DNA of 11,173 bases from JBGSUE01 sp041753515. GTDB taxonomy: Bacteria; Patescibacteriota; Microgenomatia; UBA10105; UBA927. Below the pieces are notes generated by a model. The model worked only from the letters and a program-made list of their open reading frames with translations. It did not search any database and was not told the origin of the DNA. Location: the NCBI GenBank assembly GCA_041753515.1, contig JBGSUE010000001.1, forward strand, positions 1-11,173. The letters run 5' to 3'. Both the position numbers and the translations under genes were made by a program. How positions within the stretch are numbered: position 1 is the stretch's first letter; each line of letters starts with the position of its first letter. Shown here piece by piece: positions 1 to 5,472 of this stretch.

Positions 1-120
1 AGACGCTTCCCCGCTTTTCTCCTAGAGACCGAATATCGCTTCAATCACCGTGCTACAATCGAGAAAGATCTACGCATGTTGCTAGCGCAACATCGCCGAA
101 AAGAAAGACTTATAATTTAA
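1..120 (+). CDS. C-terminal tail of a transposase, ISXO2/IS1595-like (partial, 5' end outside window)
   Basis: Frame 1 is open from the first base to a TAA at 118-120 and gives 39 residues. The stretch FLLETEYRFNHR resembles the C-terminal end of ISXO2/IS1595-type DDE transposases, where a leucine-rich helix leads into an E-F-x-(F/W)-R-(F/Y)-N-x-R motif; this is recognition from family knowledge, not a search. A basic tail (LLAQHRRKERL) follows. The stop overlaps the stop of the convergent minus-strand gene at 117, so the insertion, if real, ends very close to that gene. I cannot see the DDE residues or a terminal inverted repeat, so whether the element is intact is unknown. Confidence 0.5.
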   Translation, partial: RRFPAFLLETEYRFNHRATIEKDLRMLLAQHRRKERLII

Positions 121-464
121 CATCTAACTGGGCAAGACCCTACATTATTCCACTGCGGATCGCCTAGTTGGACTGAATTTAGGCCGTTGTACGGGTAGAA
201 TCCGCAACTGCCACCACCTCCGCCTCCGAAGCCGATGATGGTGACATTCTCCGCTGTGAACTCGGTTCCCCAGTCGCCAGGAGGCAGTTTTTCGTCAGGG
301 CTTGCCGGCGGGTTTTTGTACGGATCGAGTCTGACGACCGGGATATCCTGATGGAAGTCCGGTACTGTGATGTCCGGTTTGGGCGAGAAGATCCAGAATG
401 CCATGATCAATCCGATGCCCAAAATCAGTGTGATCGGGATGAATCGAAGCGTTCCAGTTTTCAT
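117..464 (-). CDS. Short membrane-anchored protein, glycine-rich C-terminus (115 aa), paralog of the upstream gene
   Basis: The product starts with a basic end (MKTGTLRF) and one strong hydrophobic segment at about residues 8-27, then a PKPDIT motif and a charged, proline-rich linker. The C-terminal third has a run of six glycines and cysteines near residues 87, 109 and 115. This suggests an inner-membrane anchor or uncleaved signal with a small extracytoplasmic domain. The start at 464 is well supported: a strong GGAGGAA Shine-Dalgarno lies just upstream. It sits 15 bp downstream of its paralog (480-914), so the two probably form one operon. About 31 of the first 40 residues match that paralog, but the C-terminal parts do not align, so only the anchor module seems duplicated. 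I do not recognise a family and assign no function. Confidence 0.7.
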   Translation of the reverse strand: MKTGTLRFIPITLILGIGLIMAFWIFSPKPDITVPDFHQDIPVVRLDPYKNPPASPDEKLPPGDWGTEFTAENVTIIGFGGGGGGSCGFYPYNGLNSVQLGDPQWNNVGSCPVRC

Positions 465-479
465 GTGTTCCTCCTTTTT

Positions 480-914
480 TCACGGCATAGCCGGGGGTGG
501 TGTAAAGTTCTTAAACGATGTGATGAACTCTTCCAGTGCTTTGGCATACGGCCCGTACGTAAACCCTAATCGCCTGAAGACCTGTTGGAGGAAAGTCTCC
601 ATATCTGTGCAATCAAACGGCGATTCGTCGATAGCCGGGACGGGTCTACCTTGCTGATGAAGATGCCACCAACACTGTGTACCATTGGAAAATCCGGTCA
701 GCCAATATTGATCATCGATGGTTTTGTGAAATGACCTTGGTACCGGTGCATCCATTGCTTCATTGCCTGTCAGATCGATGATGGCAGGTTGTGCGTCATT
801 GTGAAAGCTTGGAAGTGTGATGTCCGGTTTGGGAGCGAAGATCCAGAATGCCATAATCAATCCGATACCCAAAACCAGAGCGATCGGAATTATCCGAAAG
901 GTTAATGTTTTCAT
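480..914 (-). CDS. Short membrane-anchored protein (144 aa), first gene of the tandem pair
   Basis: The N-terminus (MKTLTFRIIPIALVLGIGLI) is a membrane segment with a basic cytoplasmic end, followed by the APKPDITLPSFHND stretch that is also in the downstream paralog. The remaining 100 residues form a probable small extracytoplasmic domain with aromatic residues and two cysteines (near residues 80 and 102) that could pair in an oxidising compartment. The C-terminus is helical, then ends PPPAMP. The ATG at 914 has an AGAGGAA Shine-Dalgarno at good spacing. A minus-strand promoter can be proposed at 990-1018, so the gene pair is transcribed away from the ATPase genes. No known family is recognised; the shared anchor implies the two proteins act in the same place. 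Confidence 0.7.
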   Translation of the reverse strand: MKTLTFRIIPIALVLGIGLIMAFWIFAPKPDITLPSFHNDAQPAIIDLTGNEAMDAPVPRSFHKTIDDQYWLTGFSNGTQCWWHLHQQGRPVPAIDESPFDCTDMETFLQQVFRRLGFTYGPYAKALEEFITSFKNFTPPPAMP

Positions 915-989
915 GTTTCCTCTTTGAATGTGCTCGCGGTGATCTGCGAGTTGTTAAAATCGCCACCTGTCGCGCTACAGGATAGGGGA

Positions 990-1018
990 AGTATAGCATG
1001 GGCAAATCCCAAGTTCCA
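990..1018 (-). promoter_or_regulatory. Putative promoter for the 480-914 / 117-464 gene pair
   Basis: Read on the minus strand there is an extended -10 (TGC then TATACT, the hexamer at 995-990). A TTGGAA hexamer lies 18 bp further upstream. It points toward the gene starting at 914. The -35 box falls inside a small tandem repeat, so its match may be accidental; the extended -10 is the stronger evidence. Confidence 0.45.
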
Positions 1019-1036
1019 AATCCCAAATCCCAAAAA
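1002..1036. repeat. Short degenerate tandem repeat (CAAATCCCAA-type units)
   Basis: Copies of a heptamer close to CAAATCC/CCAAATC follow one another (caaatcccaa, ccaaatccca, aatcccaaaa). Such low-complexity CCCAAAT runs occur in intergenic DNA of many bacteria. The repeat lies between the divergent alpha-subunit gene and the minus-strand gene pair. It translates without stops in the alpha frame, which makes the alpha reading frame appear 47 codons too long. Confidence 0.6.
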
Positions 1037-1048
1037 ATATTCATCTCA

Positions 1049-1057
1049 TGCTACACT
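1049..1057 (+). promoter_or_regulatory. Putative extended -10 promoter of the alpha-gamma genes
   Basis: TG-C-TACACT is an extended -10 whose last base is 7 nt before the ATG at 1065, so transcription would start at or next to the start codon and the mRNA would be leaderless. A TATAAT at 1061-1066 overlaps the ATG itself and would only serve a start further inside the gene. No convincing -35 is visible. No Shine-Dalgarno precedes the ATG, which fits a leaderless message. Confidence 0.35.
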
Positions 1058-1064
1058 ACATATA

Positions 1065-2519
1065 ATGCCTGAGTTTACGAAAACGAAAAAAGAAATAGGA
1101 TACGTTATATCCAGCCAGGATTACCTGGTGAACATCCACGGTCTTCCCACGGCACGTATTAACGATATTATTACCACAAAAACCGGAGGACGTGCGCTCA
1201 TCAACGCGCTTTCCAAAGATACTGTTGAAGCTCTTATGCTGGATGCCGAACGCCCCAAGCCCGGAGATGCGTTTTCCAAATCCGGATCGGGGCTCGCCAT
1301 TCCACTGGGAGCCAATCTTTTTGGCCGTACGATTAATCCTTTGGGCGTACCGCTGGACGGCAAAGGGGCACTGCCGCCCGGCGATTCCCGTCTTGATCTG
1401 GACCTGGTGGCACCGGGGATTGATGCACGCAGTCTGATTAAAAAACAGTTTTATACGGGAATCACAGTCGTTGATACACTTCTTCCCATCGGCCGGGGAC
1501 AGCGGGAACTGGTACTGTGCGAACCGCGAAGCGGCAAAGAGGCTTTTTTTCTTGATGTCATCATGAGCCAAAAAGGAAGCGGGATTATCTGTATTTATGC
1601 CGGGATCGGCAAAAGCGAAGTGGAAGTGAAGCGGTTTGCAGAGGATGTGGAGAAGGCAGGAGCCGGCGGACACACCATCATATTAGCCGCAACCAGCAAT
1701 GAATCAGCTCCTATGATATCCATTACTCCAAATGTGGCCAGTGCGTTGGCTGAGTTTTACCGGAGCGCTGGGAAAGATGTATTGTTGATCCTTGATGATT
1801 TGGCCACACAAGCCAAATACAGCCGCGAAATTTCCCTTCTGGCCGGCCGTGTGCCCGGACGGGAGAGCTATCCGGCGGATATTTTTTACCAGCATTCAAG
1901 CCAGCTTGAACGGGGCGGATCGTTCAACGAGCATTACAAAAGCGGCGCCATTACGCTTCTGCCGGTCATTGAAGTGAATATCGAAAATTTTACCTCGCTC
2001 ATCCCGACCAATGTCATGAGTATTACTGACGGCCATATCCTGTTTTCTGCGGCTCTTCGCGCGCAGGGCGTGTATCCGGCCATCGAAGCAGACCGGTCGG
2101 TGACCCGGGTGGGCCGGCAGACCCAGATGTTTATCCATAAACAGATATCAGATAAAGTACGGGGCTTGATTGCCGATTACCATGAACTGGAGCGCTATGC
2201 CCGGTTTGGCAGTGAATTGTCTGCAGAGACCCAGCAGAAGATCAAACGGGGAAAAACCGTAGAGGAGCTGATCCGCCAGGAGCCGATGAGCCCGGTAGCC
2301 CCCGGCGTGCAGATTCTTCTTTTGGCGCTTGTGTATACCGGATTTTTTGATCAGAAAGATGCTGATGCGGTGCGCCTGAAGAAAGGATTGGTCATTAAAG
2401 CGTTATCTGAAAAGGAACCGTATAAAACCCTTGCCGAAAAAATCGGCGAACACAAACTGGACGAGGTAATCGAGACACTGAAGAACAATCTAGGTGAGCT
2501 GGAAAACGCGATGAAATAG
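1065..2519 (+). CDS. atpA: F1-type ATPase alpha subunit, divergent, with degenerate P-loop
   Basis: The 484-residue product aligns along its length with F1 alpha, the non-catalytic partner of beta. Visible landmarks are GRGQREL at 143-149, the Walker B-like LLILDDL at 240-246, PGRESYPADIFY near 264-275, PTNVMSITDG near 314-323, and the arginine finger R348 in SVTRVG. The P-loop is abnormal: CEPRSGKE (152-159) replaces canonical GDRQTGKT, losing the first glycine and the Mg-coordinating Thr while keeping GK. The protein starts directly at the first strand (EIGYVISSQDYLVNIHGL), without the roughly 20-residue N-terminal segment that binds delta. I chose the ATG at 1065 because the upstream in-frame extension is repeat sequence. 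Gamma follows after 4 bp. Alpha identity is secure; nucleotide binding by its own site is doubtful. Confidence 0.93.
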   Translation: MPEFTKTKKEIGYVISSQDYLVNIHGLPTARINDIITTKTGGRALINALSKDTVEALMLDAERPKPGDAFSKSGSGLAIPLGANLFGRTINPLGVPLDGKGALPPGDSRLDLDLVAPGIDARSLIKKQFYTGITVVDTLLPIGRGQRELVLCEPRSGKEAFFLDVIMSQKGSGIICIYAGIGKSEVEVKRFAEDVEKAGAGGHTIILAATSNESAPMISITPNVASALAEFYRSAGKDVLLILDDLATQAKYSREISLLAGRVPGRESYPADIFYQHSSQLERGGSFNEHYKSGAITLLPVIEVNIENFTSLIPTNVMSITDGHILFSAALRAQGVYPAIEADRSVTRVGRQTQMFIHKQISDKVRGLIADYHELERYARFGSELSAETQQKIKRGKTVEELIRQEPMSPVAPGVQILLLALVYTGFFDQKDADAVRLKKGLVIKALSEKEPYKTLAEKIGEHKLDEVIETLKNNLGELENAMK

Positions 2520-2523
2520 CCGT

Positions 2524-3363
2524 ATGCCCACGATTGACGAACTGAAAGCCGAACTTGATGATATTACCACCATGCGGTTTATCGCAAGTGCTTTTACCGA
2601 GGTTGCCGCTTCCCGCATTCAAAAAATCAAGGACGCATTCGAGAAAAATGCACAGTTTTATACTGAAATATCCCGTTTGTATCATTTAGTGCAGGTATCA
2701 AGTGCCAAAGAGAGTGCAAAAATGAAAACCGGCGGGAAAGAGGGAAAAAAATTGGCGGTTGCCGTGACCAGTAACCAGCGGTTCTACGGAAATCTCAATG
2801 TGAATATCATGCAAACATATCTTGAGGAAACGAAGGGGAATGACATGGATCTCATGGTGATCGGATCAACCGGCGCTGATTACATGAAATCCCCCAGCGC
2901 CAAAGACCGGAAGTTTACCCGCCAGCAGTTTGCCCACGATAATCCGACGGACAAGGAAACCGCACAATTTCTTGATGCGATCAAAGACTATCATACCGTC
3001 ACACTCTACTACCCGAAATTCGTGACACTCATGACCCAGACGGTGGGGAAGTCCGATATTACCCAGGCGGCAGAGTCGGATGTAAAAATCGGAGAGAATG
3101 AAATCAATATTCTTTTTGAACCGGATTTGACCCAGATTTTGGATTTTTTCAAGACTCATCTGCGGGCACTTCTGTTTTTGCGCGTCATGCTGGAGTCCGA
3201 TTTATCCCGGACAGCTGCGCGACTTCTCACTATGTCCGGGGCGGAAGAACGGAGCCGCGACACATTGAAAATCAAAAAATCCCAACTTCGGAAAATCCAG
3301 CTGTCCATTGCCAATGCCAAGCTTCTGGAGACGTTTGCCGCCATGAGCGGGTGGAAACGGTGA
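2524..3363 (+). CDS. atpG: F1-type ATPase gamma subunit (central rotor), divergent
   Basis: The 279-residue product has the gamma layout: an N-terminal helix (about 3-55) with a weak version of the family's M-x-x-V-A-A-S-R pattern (MRFIASAFTEVAASRIQKI), a central Rossmann-like domain beginning LAVAVTSNQRFYGNLN (compare the family's SSDRGLCGGLN), and a long C-terminal helix from about 211 ending in KIQLSIANAKLLETFAAMSG. N- and C-terminal helices would form the coiled-coil shaft inside the alpha-beta ring. The gene begins 4 bp after the alpha stop with no clear Shine-Dalgarno, so translation is probably coupled. In typical operons beta and epsilon follow directly; here an island intervenes. Sequence is far from textbook gammas, but length, order and both termini support the call. 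Confidence 0.88.
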   Translation: MPTIDELKAELDDITTMRFIASAFTEVAASRIQKIKDAFEKNAQFYTEISRLYHLVQVSSAKESAKMKTGGKEGKKLAVAVTSNQRFYGNLNVNIMQTYLEETKGNDMDLMVIGSTGADYMKSPSAKDRKFTRQQFAHDNPTDKETAQFLDAIKDYHTVTLYYPKFVTLMTQTVGKSDITQAAESDVKIGENEINILFEPDLTQILDFFKTHLRALLFLRVMLESDLSRTAARLLTMSGAEERSRDTLKIKKSQLRKIQLSIANAKLLETFAAMSGWKR

Positions 3364-3368
3364 ATCTG

Positions 3369-3377
3369 TGGTATACT
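3369..3377 (+). promoter_or_regulatory. Putative extended -10 promoter for the 3509 gene
   Basis: TGGTATACT starts 6 bp after the gamma stop. The same TGGTATACT word occurs at 3898-3906 and 8091-8099, each upstream of a gene, which supports it as this organism's extended -10. No convincing -35 is visible. Transcription would start near 3384 and give a leader of about 125 nt that contains the hairpin at 3417-3464. Confidence 0.5.
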
Positions 3378-3416
3378 TCGTGCGTTCATTGAAAACCGGA
3401 AGATATTGAAGGCTAC

Positions 3417-3464
3417 TGCAGTCCGCTGCGGGAAAATACTGATGTTTTTCCGCAATGGACTGCA
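3417..3464 (+). repeat. Long inverted repeat (hairpin) in the leader of the 3509 gene
   Basis: Arms at 3417-3436 and 3446-3464 share TGCAGTCC..TGCGG.AAAA with only a two-base mismatch and a one-base bulge, leaving a loop of about 9 nt (TACTGATGT). No T-run follows on either strand, so it is not a standard intrinsic terminator. It may be a leader regulatory structure or mRNA-stabilising hairpin of the downstream gene, or a gamma mRNA 3' end stabiliser. Confidence 0.7.
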
Positions 3465-3508
3465 ATTGGGTCACACCAGTTAATTTATAAGTCCATAATG
3501 GAGTAGAT

Positions 3509-3832
3509 ATGCCCCCTAAAAATACGTTTCGAGTCGTGGCCTTCATGGCGATCATGCTCATTGCGATGGTCGTGCTGGGCTTTGTGCACCCGCCGGATGA
3601 TTTTTCCGGAGAAGACGTATCCATCATCCTGGGTGGATTTATAGTAATGATATTCATCCTGCGTGTTGTTGTGCACACAAGCTGGGTTGGATACGTCATA
3701 GGATGTATGTGCGGAATCGCACTATTTATAATAATTCAACCCATATCGTGGACGTGGGCCGTTGTGTTTGCAGCAATCGGATCTGCAATTGCATACAGGC
3801 TCTGCCAGATTGAAGAACGAAGGAAAAGATAG
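3509..3832 (+). CDS. Small multi-spanning membrane protein (107 aa), unknown function
   Basis: The product has about four hydrophobic segments (roughly 8-26, 38-55, 58-75 and 78-97), a short polar loop after the first (HPPDDFSGED), and a basic C-terminal tail (IEERRKR). The positive charge at the end suggests a cytoplasmic C-terminus. The ATG is preceded by TGGAG at usable spacing. It has its own putative promoter at 3369 and a strong terminator right after the stop, so it is a single-gene unit. It resembles the other three small membrane proteins in the island in size and topology, but I see no clear sequence identity to them. No family is recognised. Confidence 0.65.
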   Translation: MPPKNTFRVVAFMAIMLIAMVVLGFVHPPDDFSGEDVSIILGGFIVMIFILRVVVHTSWVGYVIGCMCGIALFIIIQPISWTWAVVFAAIGSAIAYRLCQIEERRKR

Positions 3833-3896
3833 AAAAAATCTGGCGAATCCCTTTCCGGACGCGCACTCGCGAGTGTGTTATGGAGGGGGATTTTTT
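3833..3896 (+). terminator. Intrinsic terminator after the 3509 gene
   Basis: AAAAAATC (3833-3840) pairs with GATTTTTT (3889-3896); inside, TCCCTTTCC can pair with GGAGGGGGA, and a perfect palindrome CACTCGCGAGTG lies at 3864-3875 near the tip. The structure starts directly after the TAG stop and ends in six T. The A-run on the 5' side would make it usable in both directions. The next promoter (3898-3906) starts two bases later. Confidence 0.75.
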
Positions 3897-3897
3897 G

Positions 3898-3906
3898 TGG
3901 TATACT
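3898..3906 (+). promoter_or_regulatory. Putative extended -10 promoter for the 4046 gene
   Basis: TG-G-TATACT follows the T-run of the upstream terminator. Transcription would start near 3913. The leader would then carry the C-rich element (3941-3952) at about +28. No good -35 is seen at 16-18 bp, so the extended -10 would have to carry the promoter. Confidence 0.5.
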
Positions 3907-3940
3907 CTCCTATGCAACCTGCCTGAAAGCACCTTTCAAA

Positions 3941-3970
3941 CCCCCCACATACATACATATTACTGGGGGG
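3941..3970 (+). repeat. Leader element: C-run with local G-run partner and a distal complement after the gene
   Basis: CCCCCCACATAC at 3941-3952 can pair locally with GGGGGG at 3965-3970 (loop of 18 nt). Its last 11 bases can instead pair with GTATGTGGGGG at 4415-4425, just past the stop of the gene at 4046-4396. The two pairings exclude each other over the C-run. The element occupies about +28 of the inferred transcript. Confidence 0.6.
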
Positions 3971-4045
3971 AAATGAATGTACTTACACGTATATTGATTT
4001 CTCCTCAGTATGTGAAAAATATTTCTGAAGAAAGGGATAATTTCA

Positions 4046-4396
4046 ATGAATATAACGTATGTTGATCCGACGGTTTGGCGCAACAGAATTGTCATTTTTT
4101 TGGTAATTGTTGCCGTATGCATACGCCTGATTCAAGATGAATCCATTCGAACTGTACTCATAACAGCCTATTGTTTTTTTGGGGTTGTTGCAGGTTTGCT
4201 TGCCATTTCTGTCTCCTTTGTGATCGTGTATAAGGGAAAGAAATCTTCGCGCGCCTGGGAATACATGATGGCATTCATATTGAGCGGCTTATCGTGCATA
4301 TTGATTACCATGATTGGAATGAGTTGGTCAATCCTGTTGGTGTCATTACAGATTGCAGCTGGAGTATGCCTGTTCCGGAATAAGGGGGCAATGTAG
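4046..4396 (+). CDS. Small multi-spanning membrane protein (116 aa), unknown function
   Basis: About four hydrophobic segments are visible (roughly 14-28, 37-62, 74-91 and 93-111) with a basic loop KGKKSSR between the second and third. The N-terminus is short and polar (MNITYVDPTVWRNR). AGAAAGGGA upstream gives a weak Shine-Dalgarno about 10 nt from the ATG. A 30-codon reading frame beginning at 3973 overlaps the start by 20 nt and could be a leader peptide, but support is thin. The gene is bracketed by complementary elements at 3941-3952 and 4415-4425. It shares size and layout with the genes at 5068 and 6274. No family is recognised. Confidence 0.65.
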   Translation: MNITYVDPTVWRNRIVIFLVIVAVCIRLIQDESIRTVLITAYCFFGVVAGLLAISVSFVIVYKGKKSSRAWEYMMAFILSGLSCILITMIGMSWSILLVSLQIAAGVCLFRNKGAM

Positions 4397-4414
4397 TTGC
4401 AATAACTGTTTGAA

Positions 4415-4425
4415 GTATGTGGGGG
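4415..4425 (+). repeat. 3' element complementary to the 4046 gene leader
   Basis: GTATGTGGGGG, followed by ATTTT, is the exact reverse complement of CCCCCACATAC at 3942-3952. It looks like the 3' half of a terminator stem whose 5' half is in the leader of the same transcript, about 470 nt away. The 3' elements of the 5068 and 6274 genes have the same G-run then T-rich layout. Confidence 0.6.
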
Positions 4426-4481
4426 ATTTTAATAATTCAGGATAGAGGGGTGACCGTAAAGATATAAATCAGAGACGGCCC

Positions 4482-4514
4482 GAATGGTATATGTTTTATA
4501 GTACTATATCATTC
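4482..4514. repeat. Imperfect hairpin at the 3' end of the 4509-4919 gene
   Basis: GAATGGTATA (4482-4491) pairs with TATATCATTC (4505-4514) with one G/A difference; outside it GGCCC (4477-4481) can pair with GGGCC (4523-4527). The stem overlaps the stop codon of the minus-strand gene. There is no T-run after it on either strand, so terminator function is uncertain. Confidence 0.4.
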
Positions 4515-4919
4515 GCGCTTGTGGGCCGCCTCGAGTTTTGATACCGCGTGAGACCGGACTACTTTTTTTTCGGTTTGGAAACCATTCAATATTTTAATGA
4601 CCTCGCGAACCGCTTCCAAACCGGTACTCCCAACGGTTGTATACCTGTGTAAATCTGCAAGGAGCTTTTCCATCCTGGTTCCGTTTATATGGCCGGATGC
4701 TGATTGGCCACTGCGGGAATCCGTTATGGACCAGAATCTTCGGTTGGGTGCTTTTTGCATTTCGAATGTTACCGTGAGAGTAACTGATTCGGTTACGTTA
4801 AAAACACCAACATTGATTTGCAGAACTCCATGAGAATCACTCAGGTACGGTGGCAAAGTATTTTTCACCATGCACCTCAATTCTCTCTGATCACCGTCGT
4901 GTGACGGGTGGAAAAACAA
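4509..4919 (-). CDS. Hypothetical protein, soluble (136 aa), TTG start
   Basis: The product has no membrane segment. Its first two thirds look beta-rich (LQINVGVFNVTESVTLTVTFEMQ) and the last third helical and basic (TRMEKLLADLHRYTT, then LEAVREVIKIL, then SKLEAAHKRE). I chose TTG at 4919 because AGGAG (4931-4927) lies 7 nt upstream and a consensus promoter (TTGACA, 17 bp, TATAAA) puts the transcript start about 26 nt before it. An ATG at 4871 with a too-close GAGG is the alternative (120 aa). It is transcribed divergently from the 5068 gene, from overlapping promoters. The beta-then-helix layout loosely recalls the 94-residue protein at 7721-8005; homology is unproven. No family is recognised. 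Confidence 0.6.
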   Translation of the reverse strand: MFFHPSHDGDQRELRCMVKNTLPPYLSDSHGVLQINVGVFNVTESVTLTVTFEMQKAPNRRFWSITDSRSGQSASGHINGTRMEKLLADLHRYTTVGSTGLEAVREVIKILNGFQTEKKVVRSHAVSKLEAAHKRE

Positions 4920-4941
4920 AAAATATCTCCTGCGCTAGAGA

Positions 4942-5001
4942 TATAGGATATTTTATATCAATTATAGGATATTTTGTCAATACCAGAAAACGGTGTATAC
5001 T
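4942..5001. promoter_or_regulatory. Divergent overlapping promoters with two direct-repeat operator candidates
   Basis: Minus strand: TTGACA (4980-4975), 17-bp spacer, TATAAA (4957-4952), driving the 4509-4919 gene. Plus strand: TTGTCA (4974-4979), 16-bp spacer, TATACT (4996-5001), driving the 5068 gene. The two -35 boxes share five bases. TATAGGATATTTT occurs at 4942-4954 and again at 4963-4975, exactly 21 bp apart, which places both copies on the same face of the helix. The second copy abuts both -35 boxes and the first lies over the minus -10 and start region, so a protein bound there could control both genes. Confidence 0.7.
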
Positions 5002-5026
5002 GCCTTTAGCCTGTCTGTAAAGCTCT

Positions 5027-5063
5027 TTCCCAAACCGCATATTCCAGAATGAAAGGATGGTTT
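5027..5063 (+). repeat. 37-bp leader repeat, copy A, before the 5068 gene
   Basis: This stretch is identical over 37 bp to 6234-6270. It begins TTCCCAAACCGCATATT and ends GGATGGTTT, four bases before the ATG, and includes the purine-rich AAAGGA that serves as Shine-Dalgarno. The first part, CCCAAACCGCATATT (5029-5043), is perfectly complementary to 5453-5467 after the gene. The ATG of the gene is out of frame with the short ATG inside the repeat, so the repeat is kept as a nucleic-acid element, not as protein. It lies about +21 from the inferred transcript start. Confidence 0.9.
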
Positions 5064-5067
5064 TTTT

Positions 5068-5454
5068 ATGAAAAAGCTCATTGGCTTGAATACTCTTTGG
5101 ATTTTGATTATTATCGAACTGGTTTTACTCGTTTTCGTGGTGTGTGGATATGAACGAGTACGCCTCGTATTTGTTGGAGTGGCAATATTGACTACAGCAA
5201 TACTATTTTTCACTTCCTTATGGGCAACGATTGCAGGATATCAGCATGTATATATTTATGATTCTGTCATTACCATGGTGGCAATATGTGCTGACGGGTT
5301 CATAAAAGCATGCGCTACAGCATATATTTCCGGATATGAATTTCATATGTATGGGGACGTGCAGGTGTTTGGGAATAGTATGCTGATCATCATGGTATGT
5401 ATGGTGATCACAGCATTGATCCACTTTGTCCGCAATGATAGTGGAAAATTATAA
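5068..5454 (+). CDS. Small multi-spanning membrane protein (128 aa) in a repeat-bracketed unit (unit A)
   Basis: About four hydrophobic segments are visible (roughly 8-27, 31-56, 63-88 and 100-120), with few charges between them and a short polar C-terminus (RNDSGKL). The ATG follows AAAGGATGG by about 10 nt. The gene has its own promoter (TTGTCA, 16 bp, TATACT) and is divergent from the 4509-4919 gene. Its leader holds the 37-bp repeat, and the complement of that leader starts inside its stop codon (5453-5467). The product shows no clear sequence identity to the unit B product despite the shared flanks, so the flanks are conserved more than the cargo. No family is recognised. Confidence 0.7.
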   Translation: MKKLIGLNTLWILIIIELVLLVFVVCGYERVRLVFVGVAILTTAILFFTSLWATIAGYQHVYIYDSVITMVAICADGFIKACATAYISGYEFHMYGDVQVFGNSMLIIMVCMVITALIHFVRNDSGKL

Positions 5455-5467
5455 TATGCGGTTTGGG
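5453..5467 (+). repeat. 3' inverted copy of the leader element, unit A
   Basis: AATATGCGGTTTGGG is the exact reverse complement of 5029-5043 and overlaps the last bases of the TAA stop. It continues as GG then TTTTTATTT, like the second half of a terminator stem with no local 5' partner. The same 15 bases recur at 6650-6664. Confidence 0.9.
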
Positions 5468-5472
5468 GGTTT

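Noticed and set aside
70..95. Inverted repeat ATGTTGC-TAGC-GCAACAT as a terminator of the minus-strand gene at 117
   Set aside because: No T-run follows on the minus strand, and the stretch is explained as coding sequence of the transposase tail.
924..1064. In-frame 47-codon N-terminal extension of the alpha subunit
   Set aside because: It runs through a CCCAAAT tandem repeat and the divergent promoter region and has no resemblance to alpha; the ATG at 1065 starts right at the conserved beta-barrel.
1056..1673. Long minus-strand reading frame opposite the alpha gene, and similar ones opposite beta and gamma
   Set aside because: They are antisense to conserved ATPase genes whose motifs are unmistakable; no start signals or family features are seen.
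3973..4065. 30-codon leader peptide (MNVLTRIL...) overlapping the 4046 gene
   Set aside because: No proper Shine-Dalgarno (only a G-run) and no other support; listed only as a possibility in the 4046 entry.
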